From Sporosarcina sp. FSL W8-0480 (GTDB taxonomy: Bacteria > Bacillota > Bacilli > Bacillales_A > Planococcaceae), in contig NZ_CP150166.1 in the NCBI RefSeq assembly GCF_037963765.1, forward strand, positions 1,991,501 to 2,055,500: 64,000 bases of DNA, in the 5' to 3' direction. The position numbers were made by a program, and so were the translations under genes. The notes under the pieces were generated by a model, which saw nothing but the letters and a program-made list of their open reading frames with translations, was not told the DNA's origin and made no database searches. Below, piece after piece: positions 36,087 through 45,400 of this stretch. The first letter of the stretch is position 1. Each line of letters opens with the position of its first letter.

Positions 36087-37268
36087 ATGAGGTTTTTTAC
36101 AGCAGGAGAATCACACGGTCCTCAATTGACAGCAATTATTGAAGGGTTGCCCTCTCAAATGCCTTTGACTGCAGAAATGATTAATACAGAATTGAAAAGA
36201 CGCCAGGGGGGACATGGGCGAGGCAGAAGGATGCAAATTGAAAAGGATAAGGTATTGATTACTTCCGGTGTAAGGCATGGCTTAACCCTCGGTTCGCCAG
36301 TGACACTTACAGTCGAAAATGATGATTGGAAGCATTGGACAAATATTATGGGTATCGAACCGCTGCCGGATGATATGAATCCTGAAGATATAAAAAGACG
36401 GATTACCCGCCCGCGACCGGGGCATGCAGATCTTGTAGGAGGCATGAAATACGGTCATCGTGATTTACGGAATGTACTGGAAAGGTCGTCCGCAAGGGAA
36501 ACGACGATGAGGGTTGCAATAGGCGCTGTAGCTAAACAGTTCCTTCGTCAACTTGGTATCAAGACAGTAGCACATGTTACGGAAATCGGTGGAATAACGA
36601 CAGATCCTGAATCGTATGCAAGCTTAAACGCAGATGAAATCCGCGAAATCATAGAGCAAGACCCAGTCTATTGTGCAGATGAAGTTGCTTCAGCCAAAAT
36701 GGTATCCGCAATTGATGATATTAAGGAGCGCGGTGATACACTTGGAGGCGTCGTAGAAGTTGTTGTCGAAGGGTGCCCACCTGGAATTGGCAGCTACGTT
36801 CAATTCGATCGCAAAATGGACGGCAGACTTGCTGGCGCTATGATGAGCATCAATGCATTTAAAGGGGTTGAATTTGGAATGGGCTTTAAGATGGCCCAAA
36901 ACCCCGGAAGCAAGGTACATGATGAGATAGCATGGTCCGAGGAACTTGGTTACTATCGAAAGTCGAATAGACTGGGGGGGCTGGAAGGTGGTATGACAAC
37001 TGGAATGCCAATCGTAATCAGGGGAGTCATGAAGCCAATACCAACATTGTACAAGCCGCTTGAAAGTGTCGATATTGAAACAAAAGAACCTTTCGTAGCG
37101 ACGATTGAAAGGTCCGATCCATGTGCAGTACCTGCAGCTTCTGTAGTAGCTGAACATGTTATTGCAACTGAAGTAGCTAAAGCGATCATGGATGAATTCC
37201 GTTCAGATACGATGGATGGCTTACAAGAGGAAATTAATCGGTATAGAGAATATGTGAAGGGGTTCTAA
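36087..37268 (+). CDS. aroC: Chorismate synthase
   Basis: AroC forms chorismate from EPSP with reduced FMN. Family motifs: [16 protein letters not shown] at the start, [35 protein letters not shown] and the end motif [14 protein letters not shown]. 393 residues is standard. AAAGGAGGAA precedes ATG. It is the first gene of a close-packed operon (aroC-aroB-aroH-hisC-tyrA-aroA). B. subtilis calls it aroF. Confidence 0.97.
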   Translation: MRFFTAGESHGPQLTAIIEGLPSQMPLTAEMINTELKRRQGGHGRGRRMQIEKDKVLITSGVRHGLTLGSPVTLTVENDDWKHWTNIMGIEPLPDDMNPEDIKRRITRPRPGHADLVGGMKYGHRDLRNVLERSSARETTMRVAIGAVAKQFLRQLGIKTVAHVTEIGGITTDPESYASLNADEIREIIEQDPVYCADEVASAKMVSAIDDIKERGDTLGGVVEVVVEGCPPGIGSYVQFDRKMDGRLAGAMMSINAFKGVEFGMGFKMAQNPGSKVHDEIAWSEELGYYRKSNRLGGLEGGMTTGMPIVIRGVMKPIPTLYKPLESVDIETKEPFVATIERSDPCAVPAASVVAEHVIATEVAKAIMDEFRSDTMDGLQEEINRYREYVKGF

Positions 37269-37269
37269 G

Positions 37270-38361
37270 ATGGGAAAACTGACCGTTCAATTACCGAATG
37301 CCGAATATGAAGTGCATGTGGGTGATCACGTTTATGATCTTTTTTCATCCGATTACAAGGAATTGCTGAAAACCGCTGACCGAATTGGAATCATTGCTGA
37401 CAATACGGTTGCAATCAAACATTTGCCGATTTTAGTTGAAGCTCTGGAAAATGCAGGGGTGTCTCCAATTGTGAAAATCGTTCCTTCAGGTGAAAAGTGT
37501 AAAACATCAGAGGTCTATATTGAATGCCAATCATTTTTACTGCAGGAGAATTTCACACGGAATTCATTATTGCTTGCATTTGGGGGTGGGGCATGCGGGG
37601 ATTTAGCCGGATTTGTCGCCGCAACATTTATGAGAGGTATACGGTTCATACAATGCCCGACGACTATACTTGCTCATGATAGTGCAGTAGGTGGAAAAAC
37701 AGCCATCAATCTATCGGAAGGGAAGAATATGGTTGGCTCTTTTCATCAACCCTCCGCAGTATTATTCAATACTGCCTTATTAGAAACATTACCGCCGCGA
37801 GAGATTCGATCAGGAATGGCAGAGTTGATAAAGCATGCATTCATTTCAGATGCGAACTGGGCGACCCGGCTAATGGAGGAAGATGCATTTTCCAATCCAT
37901 CGCTAAAATGGCTATCTACAGAAATTCTAAAGGGGATTCAAGTGAAGGCGGATATCGTTGCTGCCGATGAGTTTGAGCATTCCATTCGAAAATATCTAAA
38001 CTTCGGCCATACGTTTGGTCATGCTGTAGAAGCTGTTTGCGGATTTGGCGGATTAAGTCACGGTGAAAGTGTCATGATTGGCATGGCTTATAGTTTCATC
38101 CTGAGTGAGGAATATGGCAATATAGATTCAACATTCACAAATCGTTTCATTGACTTTGCCATGAAGAATGGCTATACATTTGAACCAGTCTTGAACCATA
38201 CATTCAAAGAATTTTTGTTTTTCATGAAGAAGGATAAAAAAGCAACATTTGGCGAGATGAACTTTATTGTTTTAAGAGAATTAGGCATCCCTTTCGTACA
38301 GAGCGTTACAAAAAGAGAATGCGAACGTGTCTTTAATGATTTGCAGCTTAGGATAGGTTAG
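37270..38361 (+). CDS. aroB: 3-dehydroquinate synthase
   Basis: AroB is the second shikimate enzyme and uses NAD and a divalent metal. LAFGGGACGDLAGFVAATFMRG, the TTILAHDSAVGGK segment, and the metal-ligand region FGHTFGHAVEA are present. 363 residues. ATG begins one base after the aroC stop, so translation is coupled; AAGGGG in the end of aroC is the ribosome site. Confidence 0.96.
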   Translation: MGKLTVQLPNAEYEVHVGDHVYDLFSSDYKELLKTADRIGIIADNTVAIKHLPILVEALENAGVSPIVKIVPSGEKCKTSEVYIECQSFLLQENFTRNSLLLAFGGGACGDLAGFVAATFMRGIRFIQCPTTILAHDSAVGGKTAINLSEGKNMVGSFHQPSAVLFNTALLETLPPREIRSGMAELIKHAFISDANWATRLMEEDAFSNPSLKWLSTEILKGIQVKADIVAADEFEHSIRKYLNFGHTFGHAVEAVCGFGGLSHGESVMIGMAYSFILSEEYGNIDSTFTNRFIDFAMKNGYTFEPVLNHTFKEFLFFMKKDKKATFGEMNFIVLRELGIPFVQSVTKRECERVFNDLQLRIG

Positions 38362-38372
38362 GGGGAAAAAGA

Positions 38373-38738
38373 ATGACAGTAAGAGGGATAAGAGGGGCTA
38401 CAACAGTTGTACAGGATCATTCGGACAATGTCCATGAGGCAACAAGAACATTAGTGATTGAAATGGCAGAATCGAACGGAGTAGATCCGGAAGACATTAT
38501 TTCAGTTATTATTTCAACGACTCCGGATGTGAAATCGGCATTTCCGGCTAAGGCAGTTCGAACGTTGGACGGTTGGAAGTTTGTTCCCGTCATGTGTACA
38601 CATGAGATGGATGTACAAGGCTCCATGCCACTATGCATTAGAATTCTAATGCATGTAAACAGTGATGTTTCGCAAAAAGATATTCGACATATTTATCATA
38701 ATGAAGCGATAAAGCTTCGTCCTGACTTACAACAATAA
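38373..38738 (+). CDS. aroH: Chorismate mutase, AroH type
   Basis: A monofunctional, trimeric chorismate mutase that makes prephenate. The active-site residues known from the B. subtilis enzyme sit at the same numbers: Arg7, Cys75, Glu78 and Arg90. 121 residues. GGGGGAAAA precedes ATG. In B. subtilis trpEDCFBA lies between aroH and hisC; here only 25 bases separate them. Confidence 0.96.
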   Translation: MTVRGIRGATTVVQDHSDNVHEATRTLVIEMAESNGVDPEDIISVIISTTPDVKSAFPAKAVRTLDGWKFVPVMCTHEMDVQGSMPLCIRILMHVNSDVSQKDIRHIYHNEAIKLRPDLQQ

Positions 38739-38763
38739 CCCCACAGAGACTGGAGGATTAATT

Positions 38764-39858
38764 ATGAAGTGGAAAGAAGCCCTAAAAGAAATGGAGCCTT
38801 ATAAACCTGGAAGGTCAATCGAGGAGGTTAAGGATTTATACAAGCTGAAAGAAGTTGTAAAATTAGCTTCAAACGAGAATCCATACGGTTGTGCAACATC
38901 CGTAATGGAGTTTTTAAAGAGTCCTTCTATGCCTTTTCAAATTTATCCTGACGGTCATGCAACAAATCTTCGAAGTAAACTGGCTACTAAATATAATGTG
39001 GATGATTCTTCCATTCTTTTCGGGAATGGCTCTGACGAAATCATTTCCATTATCTCAAGGGCGTTGCTTCGTGAAAACACCCATACAATTATGCCAGCTC
39101 CGACATTTCCGCAATATGCACATAACGCAAAGATAGAGGGAGCGGATATTACAGAAATCCCTTTGGTCGATGGCCTTCATGACCTTAATGCATTCCTATC
39201 GGCGGTCAATGACCGTACTGCAGTCATATGGATCTGTAACCCGAATAATCCCACTGGAAATTTAATACCTAATGATGTTTTGACTAAGTTTTTAAGAGAA
39301 GTTCCAAGAAATATCCTTGTGGTCTTGGATGAAGCCTATTTTGAATATGTGACTGATCCAAATCATATTGATTTAGTTCGCTTATTGAATCAGTTTCCGA
39401 ATATTATCATACTCAGAACTTTCTCCAAGGCGTATGGATTAGCTGCTTTCCGTCTTGGTTATGCAATCGGCTCTCCTTCCGTCATTACAGAATTGAATAA
39501 AGTACGTAATCCATTCAATAATAACTCGCTTGCACTTGCGGTAGCGAATGTCGCCCTTGAAGACGACGGATTCATAGAAGAGTGCCGACGAAAGAATGAA
39601 GTCCAACGTGAGCGTTTCAAGTCTTATGCTTCTCTTAATGGCCTACACGTATATGATACGCAAACTAACTTTGTGTTAATGGAAGTCCCATGTGATGCTG
39701 ATGAAGCATCGGAATTTCTATTGAAAAATGGGTTCATCGTTCGAAGTGGTAATGCATTAGGTACACCAATGCATGTTAGAATCACAATCGGTACCGAAGA
39801 GCAGAATACAGGTATTTTTCTTGCATTCGATCTTCTATTAAAAGAAAAAGGTAGATAA
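38764..39858 (+). CDS. hisC: Histidinol-phosphate / aromatic aminotransferase
   Basis: A PLP-dependent fold-type I aminotransferase of 364 residues. The PLP lysine is Lys222 in TFSKAYGLAAFRLGY, and NPNNPTG and LDEAYFEY are conserved. In Bacillus the enzyme works in both histidine synthesis and the last step of tyrosine and phenylalanine synthesis, which explains its place in the aro operon. GGAGGATT precedes ATG. Confidence 0.94.
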   Translation: MKWKEALKEMEPYKPGRSIEEVKDLYKLKEVVKLASNENPYGCATSVMEFLKSPSMPFQIYPDGHATNLRSKLATKYNVDDSSILFGNGSDEIISIISRALLRENTHTIMPAPTFPQYAHNAKIEGADITEIPLVDGLHDLNAFLSAVNDRTAVIWICNPNNPTGNLIPNDVLTKFLREVPRNILVVLDEAYFEYVTDPNHIDLVRLLNQFPNIIILRTFSKAYGLAAFRLGYAIGSPSVITELNKVRNPFNNNSLALAVANVALEDDGFIEECRRKNEVQRERFKSYASLNGLHVYDTQTNFVLMEVPCDADEASEFLLKNGFIVRSGNALGTPMHVRITIGTEEQNTGIFLAFDLLLKEKGR

Positions 39859-39860
39859 AT

Positions 39861-40976
39861 ATGACTAAAAACGTAGCAATCGTGGGACTTGGGCTAATAG
39901 GGGGCTCCCTTGGCCTTGCACTGAAACGCAATAAACAAGAAATACATATCATTGGGTTTGACCGATCTTATGCAACTGCAGACGAAGCTTACCGACGTGG
40001 GATAATCGATACGATTGCGCCGTCTGCAAAATCTGCTTGTGAAAAAGCAGATTTCATTATCTTTGCGACTCCAGTTAATACGACAGCTGTATTGTTGGAA
40101 GAGGCGTCTTTATGGGAATTCAAAGATGGGGTCATCATATCTGATACTGGAAGTACTAAAAAGCCAATTATGGAGGCCGCCAAAATTCTTACAGAGAAGG
40201 GATTGACTTTCATTGGGGGTCATCCAATGGCCGGGTCCCATAAAAGTGGTATCACTGCAGCGAAAGAGCATTTATTCGAAAATGCTTATTATATTTTGAC
40301 ACCTGATGAAAATGCAAGCTCAGTACAAATCGATGAATTATCAAATTTACTGAAGCCGACAAAGGGGAAAGTAGTTGTTTTAAATGCAGAGGAGCATGAT
40401 CGGATGACTGCTATTGTTAGTCATTTCCCTCATATCATCGCTTCATCACTAGTCGGTAGACTGGCTGATCAGGAAAAACAGCAACCTTTCGTTAAAAACT
40501 TGGCGGCTGGTGGTTTTCGCGATTTAACCCGTATCGCCTCAGCTGACCCTACGATGTGGCGTGACATAACAATGCAAAATCGGGATGAGTTATTAACACA
40601 AATCGATGGTTGGTTACAGGAAATGGAATCTATTCGTACACTGATAGACGAAAATGATCCGGACCTAATTTTCCGCTTCTTTGAAGAAGCCAAAAAATTT
40701 AGAGACAGATTGCCTTCTACATCCGAAGGAGCTTTACAAGGGGCTTTGTATATGACATTCGACTTGCATATTGATGTTCCCGATCATCCTGGTGTCATTT
40801 CAGAAATCACAAAAATACTTGCCGATGAACAAATCAGCATTACGAATATCCGAATTGTGGAAACGAGAACAGATGTATACGGAATTCTTGTGATCAGTTT
40901 CCAAAATGCCGATGACCGCAAAGCAGCAAGGGCTGTCCTTTCAAGAACGACGGACTATAGCATGCATATTCTTTAA
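39861..40976 (+). CDS. tyrA: Prephenate dehydrogenase with ACT domain
   Basis: TyrA oxidises prephenate to 4-hydroxyphenylpyruvate for tyrosine. An NAD-binding GLGLIGGSLG opens the protein, the catalytic-domain GGHPMAGSHKSG follows, and from about residue 295 there is an ACT domain (LHIDVPDHPGVISEITKILA), probably the tyrosine feedback site. 371 residues. It starts 2 bases after hisC with AAAAAGG upstream. Confidence 0.95.
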   Translation: MTKNVAIVGLGLIGGSLGLALKRNKQEIHIIGFDRSYATADEAYRRGIIDTIAPSAKSACEKADFIIFATPVNTTAVLLEEASLWEFKDGVIISDTGSTKKPIMEAAKILTEKGLTFIGGHPMAGSHKSGITAAKEHLFENAYYILTPDENASSVQIDELSNLLKPTKGKVVVLNAEEHDRMTAIVSHFPHIIASSLVGRLADQEKQQPFVKNLAAGGFRDLTRIASADPTMWRDITMQNRDELLTQIDGWLQEMESIRTLIDENDPDLIFRFFEEAKKFRDRLPSTSEGALQGALYMTFDLHIDVPDHPGVISEITKILADEQISITNIRIVETRTDVYGILVISFQNADDRKAARAVLSRTTDYSMHIL

Positions 40977-40990
40977 AGGGGTTGATGACT

Positions 40991-42295
40991 GTGAGTGAAG
41001 TGAAAACAGTACAATTCAATAAGCCAGTTATTAAAGGTTCGATTAAAGTTCCGGGAGATAAATCCATATCACACCGAGCAATCATGTTGGGGTCGATCGC
41101 TACTGGAAAAACAAGCGTTAAAGGATTTCTTGAAGGGGAAGATTGTTTACGCACAATCGACATTTTCAAGCAATTGGGCGTCTCCATAGAGCGGAATGGA
41201 ACGGATGTATTGATAGACAGCCCAGGAATTCATAATTGGAAAACACCTGACGTGGAATTGTATGCTGGTAACTCTGGGACAACAGCAAGATTATTGCTTG
41301 GAATTTTATCGGGCTCACGAGTCAAATCCGTAGTGACTGGGGATGACTCATTGTCAAAAAGACCGATGAAACGAGTGACGGGTCCATTACAATTAATGGG
41401 AGCTTCAATTTCAGGGGCTGGTGAGGGAGACTTCCTTCCCCTTACTATTAAAGGAGGGGCATTAAAAGGAATCGATTATGAAATGCCCGTAGCGAGCGCT
41501 CAGGTGAAATCGGCTATCCTTTTTGCAGGATTGAATGCAGATGGATTGACTTCCGTGAAGGAATCCGCGGTTTCAAGGGATCATACAGAACGGATGTTCA
41601 AACTATTCGGAGCGACTATCCAACAAGAAGGGAATGTAGTAAGCTTACATGGCGGACAGAACTTGAAGGGAACGAATGTTGTTGTTCCTGGAGACATCTC
41701 TTCCGCTGCATTTTTCATGGCAGCAGCGGCGATGATCAAGGGCAGCTCCATCGAGTTCGTTGATGTCGGATTGAATCCCACGAGAATCGGAATTATCAAA
41801 GTTTTGGAGAGAATGGGTGCTACCGTAGAGATTCTTGAGAAGTACGGGGAAAACGAGGAACCTTATGGTACAATTAGGGTTTCCAATTCACATTTAAGAG
41901 GAATAGTGATTGAGGGAGATATTATCCCTACGTTAATTGATGAATTGCCTATTATCGCTTTACTGGCAACACAATGTGAAGGCGTAACGGTCATAAAGGA
42001 TGCAGAAGAATTACGTGTTAAGGAAACAGATCGTATCGCTGCAGTTACTGATGAATTGACTAAATTGGGGGCGCAAATAGAGTCGACGGAAGATGGGATG
42101 ATCATCACAGGGCCTACTCCACTTAAGGGAGCGAATTTGAAATCATATGGCGACCATCGACTGGGAATGATGGCGGCCATCGCTGCATTAATCACGGAAG
42201 GATCTGTCCAAATCGAAAACCCTTCCTGTATCGCGATATCCTACCCGAATTTCTTTGAACAACTATCTGACCTCATTAAAAAAGACGAGGATTAA
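40991..42295 (+). CDS. aroA: 3-phosphoshikimate 1-carboxyvinyltransferase (EPSP synthase)
   Basis: The enzyme joins PEP and shikimate 3-phosphate and is the target of glyphosate. It has PGDKSISHR, GNSGTTARLLLG, SAQVKSA, RDHTER and NPTR. The combination GDKS, SAQxK, RxHxE and NxTR is the one I recall for class II, glyphosate-tolerant synthases; tolerance itself is not shown. GTG at 40991 is 9 bases after AAAGGGG and is my choice; ATG at 40985 and TTG at 40982 are only 0-3 bases from it. Last gene of the aro operon. B. subtilis name aroE. Confidence 0.94.
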   Translation: MSEVKTVQFNKPVIKGSIKVPGDKSISHRAIMLGSIATGKTSVKGFLEGEDCLRTIDIFKQLGVSIERNGTDVLIDSPGIHNWKTPDVELYAGNSGTTARLLLGILSGSRVKSVVTGDDSLSKRPMKRVTGPLQLMGASISGAGEGDFLPLTIKGGALKGIDYEMPVASAQVKSAILFAGLNADGLTSVKESAVSRDHTERMFKLFGATIQQEGNVVSLHGGQNLKGTNVVVPGDISSAAFFMAAAAMIKGSSIEFVDVGLNPTRIGIIKVLERMGATVEILEKYGENEEPYGTIRVSNSHLRGIVIEGDIIPTLIDELPIIALLATQCEGVTVIKDAEELRVKETDRIAAVTDELTKLGAQIESTEDGMIITGPTPLKGANLKSYGDHRLGMMAAIAALITEGSVQIENPSCIAISYPNFFEQLSDLIKKDED

Positions 42296-42337
42296 TAATT
42301 TTCCTAATGTATACAACATGAAGGAACAGGTGAAAAT

Positions 42338-43603
42338 ATGAAGCAGTTACATGATTTTGAAAAAGCGATTTTTGAAGGTGATATTCGCTTAATGAATGAG
42401 TTAATTGATCGAGCAGAAAAAGTGGAAGAATTTGACCTTCTCTATGATGCTGCGGGGTTACTGGTTGAATACGGTTATATCGGTCAAGCGGATTATATCT
42501 ATGAAACGTTGAGTCAAGTTATGCCGCATGAAGCACAACTGAAAATCGATAGGGCATCTACATTGCTTGAACTTGGCGATGAAGATGAAGCATTGCTGTT
42601 GCTATCCGAGGTGAGGCCTGATCAGGAAGAATACGTTCAAGCATTGATGGCATTAGCAGATTACTATCAAATGATCGGCATGGCGGAAGCCGCACTTGGA
42701 AAGGTGAAGGAGGCAAATAAATTAGCCCCGCACGTTCCGGTCATCCGCTTTGCATATGCTGAACTTCTACTTGATGCGGGAAGGTATATCGAAGCGGCCA
42801 AGCTATTCTCCGAACTTTTCAATGATGGAAACAAGGAGATAGCAGGCACAAGCATCCCACTTCGAATAGCAGAAACATACAGTGCTGGGGCCGCATATGA
42901 AGAAGCTTTACCCTATTATGAAGATCTGTTAGCGGATGAGCAAAATCCTGATACGTTATTTGGAGCAGCATATGCCTATTTCCAAAGCAGTCAACTAAAA
43001 CGTTCGATTCAATTACTCGAAAACCTTATACAAATGGATCCTGATTATTTTTCTGCCTATATGTTAGCTGGGCAGGGCCAATCCCTATTGGGTGAGGACA
43101 AAAAAGCTTATGAGCTATTCAAGCAAGGCATTGCACGTGATGAGTTCGACAAAGAATTGTGCTTGGCTGCAGGAAAGTCTGCATTAAAGTTAGGCCTTCC
43201 TGATGAAGCAGAGGAGCATTTGAAACAATCGATTGCACTTGACCCGGAATACATCGATGCTATCATCACACTCGCTTCGATTTATAACGAAAGAGAGAAG
43301 GATGAGGAACTCCTTGAACTTTTGGCAGAGATGAAAGAGGAAGAAATGGAACTTCCACTACTTTCTGCATTTAAAGCATTTGCTTTAGAAAGAGAGGAAT
43401 TATATGCTGATGCATACCAATCTTACCGCAAGGCATATACTGGATTGAAAGATGATCCATCATTTTTGGATAAATTCGCGAGATTCCTTTTAGATGAAGG
43501 AAAACGGGATGAAGCAATCGAAGTTATTAAGACACTTGTGTCACTTACACAACATGATGAATGGGCCGCTTTTCTTGAAATGTTGAATGACAAGGAGGTG
43601 TGA
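42338..43603 (+). CDS. ypiA: Tetratricopeptide-repeat protein YpiA
   Basis: A soluble all-helical protein of 421 residues with about ten TPR motifs (for example LADYYQMIGMAEAALGKVKE and AGKSALKLGLPDEAEEHL). No catalytic domain. YpiA-type proteins neighbour ypiB; in related Firmicutes they belong to the control of peptidoglycan precursor synthesis through ClpCP and MurA, but that is known from other species. ATG follows AACAGGTG. It is coupled to the next gene. Confidence 0.88.
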   Translation: MKQLHDFEKAIFEGDIRLMNELIDRAEKVEEFDLLYDAAGLLVEYGYIGQADYIYETLSQVMPHEAQLKIDRASTLLELGDEDEALLLLSEVRPDQEEYVQALMALADYYQMIGMAEAALGKVKEANKLAPHVPVIRFAYAELLLDAGRYIEAAKLFSELFNDGNKEIAGTSIPLRIAETYSAGAAYEEALPYYEDLLADEQNPDTLFGAAYAYFQSSQLKRSIQLLENLIQMDPDYFSAYMLAGQGQSLLGEDKKAYELFKQGIARDEFDKELCLAAGKSALKLGLPDEAEEHLKQSIALDPEYIDAIITLASIYNEREKDEELLELLAEMKEEEMELPLLSAFKAFALEREELYADAYQSYRKAYTGLKDDPSFLDKFARFLLDEGKRDEAIEVIKTLVSLTQHDEWAAFLEMLNDKEV

Positions 43604-43604
43604 T

Positions 43605-44156
43605 ATGACAGCCATGGTTCCTGTCGCTGCCAAAAAAGACTTTGTTCGGTGGTTTTTAAAGCGCTATAAATTAAAGCGTCGGGAATGTGTTTGGATTCTG
43701 AACTATCTTCTAAGCCATGAACAGCTTCTTCAAAATGTACACTTCACGGATGAGGTGCATTACTGTCCTCGCGCAATGGTGATCTCCACAATAAATTCAG
43801 AGAGCATACCATTTCGTTTTTACAAAGGTAATTTGATGACGGCAGATGCAGAAAAGTCATTCCATGATTTACGACTTCATCCGGATGAAAAAATGTATAT
43901 ACAGCTGAACTTTCCTAATAGCAATACATGCCCGCATTATGCAAGTGTTCGGGAGGAAAACCCATTTTTGCCTGCAGAACTGCAAGTTAGTGCTAGGGAC
44001 CGGAAAATTGCCGAAAAACTGTTAGAGGAAAGTGTCGCATCTATGTCACTGGATCTTCTGATGAAACGGGTAGACGAAGCTTTGGATGCAAATGATCGGG
44101 AACGTTTTCTTGTTCTATCGGCAATGTTGAATGATATGAAAATTACAAAAGACTAA
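43605..44156 (+). CDS. ypiB: UPF0302 family protein YpiB (ReoY-type)
   Basis: 183 residues with the UPF0302 N-terminal part (KKDFVRWFLKRYKLKRRECVWILNYLL region) and an IDEAL-like C-terminal helix region (LLMKRVDEALDANDRERF). The Listeria homologue ReoY, with ReoM, controls ClpCP degradation of MurA; the same role here is inference. ATG at 43605 follows AAGGAGGTG that overlaps the ypiA end. Only one base lies between the two genes. Confidence 0.85.
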   Translation: MTAMVPVAAKKDFVRWFLKRYKLKRRECVWILNYLLSHEQLLQNVHFTDEVHYCPRAMVISTINSESIPFRFYKGNLMTADAEKSFHDLRLHPDEKMYIQLNFPNSNTCPHYASVREENPFLPAELQVSARDRKIAEKLLEESVASMSLDLLMKRVDEALDANDRERFLVLSAMLNDMKITKD

Positions 44157-44182
44157 TGACTCCATCTTCATGATGGAGTCAT
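44156..44182 (+). terminator. Hairpin after ypiB
   Basis: An 11-bp perfect stem ATGACTCCATC/GATGGAGTCAT closes TTCAT and begins at the last base of the stop codon. T-rich sequence (TTTGCTTGACTTTTTT) follows, interrupted, so termination may be partial. Confidence 0.6.
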
Positions 44183-44210
44183 TTGCTTGACTTTTTTAGG
44201 GGGAGTTAAA

Positions 44211-44657
44211 ATGAATTGGACAGGTAAGGACATGGATACATATTTAACACAGAAAGAATATATTGATACTTTAGTGATACCGCTTGTAAAAATTGAGATG
44301 AAATTGGATAATATGAAGGCAAGCGCTTCTTCCACGGAATTTGTCATGCATCTCTCTTCATTAATAGAAACTCAATTTAAAGGTAGGATGATGTTTGCTC
44401 CACCATTCAGCTATACATCCGAAACGGATCTGCCAAGTATGTCGAAAACAACATTGCAGGAGTTTTCCGCTACACCATTCAAGCATGTCTTCTTCTTGAC
44501 GACTGACCATGCCTGGTCATCATTGGATTTACCTGGACAAGTTATATGGATGCCTTCCATCCCACTCGAAAGTATGGATGCCTCATTACGTCAATCTATA
44601 CTTGAAGACCAGTTGCGACAAGTGCTACCGAAATTCATCGAGAAATGGTCGGTTTAA
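44211..44657 (+). CDS. ypiF: DUF2487 protein YpiF
   Basis: 148 residues, conserved between ypiB and qcrA in Bacillales (DUF2487), with no known function. The N-terminus MNWTGKDMDTYL and the LPGQVIWMPSIPLESMD block are recognisable. ATG at 44211 follows GGGGGAG. No membrane segment is visible. The 217 bases to qcrA contain a long dyad and probably the qcr promoter. Confidence 0.8.
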   Translation: MNWTGKDMDTYLTQKEYIDTLVIPLVKIEMKLDNMKASASSTEFVMHLSSLIETQFKGRMMFAPPFSYTSETDLPSMSKTTLQEFSATPFKHVFFLTTDHAWSSLDLPGQVIWMPSIPLESMDASLRQSILEDQLRQVLPKFIEKWSV

Positions 44658-44718
44658 CAAAAACTATAGAAAAACATCTATAAAATACTGAATTAAAAAT
44701 CTAACTATTCTAAAACGG

Positions 44719-44750
44719 TGAATGTAAAATTCATGAATTGTTCACATTCT
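44719..44750 (+). promoter_or_regulatory. Long dyad upstream of qcrABC, possible operator
   Basis: A perfect 12-base palindrome AATTCATGAATT at 44728-44739 is flanked by GTGAATGT on the left and TTCACATTC on the right, which are also roughly inverted. The site is about 130 bases before qcrA. I could not match a known regulator (Fnr, Rex, NsrR, ResD) with confidence. Confidence 0.4.
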
Positions 44751-44874
44751 GTTTTTACTGTAGAACGCATGATTGAATTTAGACTACGATTGATATATCA
44801 TAGATATGTCCTAGTATTACAATTAGCAAAAGTATGTCCGTTGGACTGATTTTGGAGTAAGAGGAGGGAAACTG

Positions 44875-45378
44875 ATGAGCAGCAAAGTGTCTAGACGCCA
44901 ATTCCTGAGCTATACGTTGATGGGTGTCGGCGGATTCATGGCTTCTGCTATGTTAATGCCGATGGTACGATTTGCGGTCGATCCAGTATTGCAACCAAAA
45001 AGTGAAGGTGAATTTATTCCCACATCGCAAAAAGTGGATCAATTGACCGAAACTCCTGTACGTGTTGACTTTACTATTAAGGATCGAAAAGATGCATGGT
45101 ACAAGTCTGATGTATCGAACACTGCTTGGGTCTATAAAGAAGGCGATACAGTCATCGCACTTTCTCCTGTCTGTAAACACCTTGGATGCACGGTGAGCTG
45201 GGAAGGGTCTGAGAAACATAAGAATGAATTCTTCTGCCCTTGCCATGATGGACGTTACGAGAAGAACGGGAAAAACATACCTGGATCACCACCACTTGGA
45301 CCACTCGATGAGTATATGGTAAATGTCGTGGATGGTTATGTTTATCTTGGAAAAACGGTTCCAAACACATTAGTTTAA
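44875..45378 (+). CDS. qcrA: Menaquinol:cytochrome c reductase, Rieske iron-sulfur subunit
   Basis: The [2Fe-2S] protein of the b6c complex. N-terminal RRQFLSYTLMGVGGFM is a membrane anchor with a twin-arginine-like RR. Cluster ligands Cys100/His102 (CKHLGC) and Cys121/His124 (CPCHDG), with Cys105 and Cys123 as the disulfide. 167 residues. GAGGAGGG precedes ATG. The operon qcrABC follows the B. subtilis layout. Confidence 0.97.
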   Translation: MSSKVSRRQFLSYTLMGVGGFMASAMLMPMVRFAVDPVLQPKSEGEFIPTSQKVDQLTETPVRVDFTIKDRKDAWYKSDVSNTAWVYKEGDTVIALSPVCKHLGCTVSWEGSEKHKNEFFCPCHDGRYEKNGKNIPGSPPLGPLDEYMVNVVDGYVYLGKTVPNTLV

Positions 45379-45400
45379 AATGTAAGGGGGTACGACCGAA

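Noticed and set aside
36690-37157. A 155-codon open frame on the minus strand inside aroC
   Set aside because: It is fully antisense to conserved chorismate synthase motifs and resembles no protein.
40982-40990. TTG at 40982 or ATG at 40985 as start of aroA
   Set aside because: Both lie 0-3 bases from the AAAGGGG site, too close; GTG at 40991 is at 9 bases. ATG remains possible.
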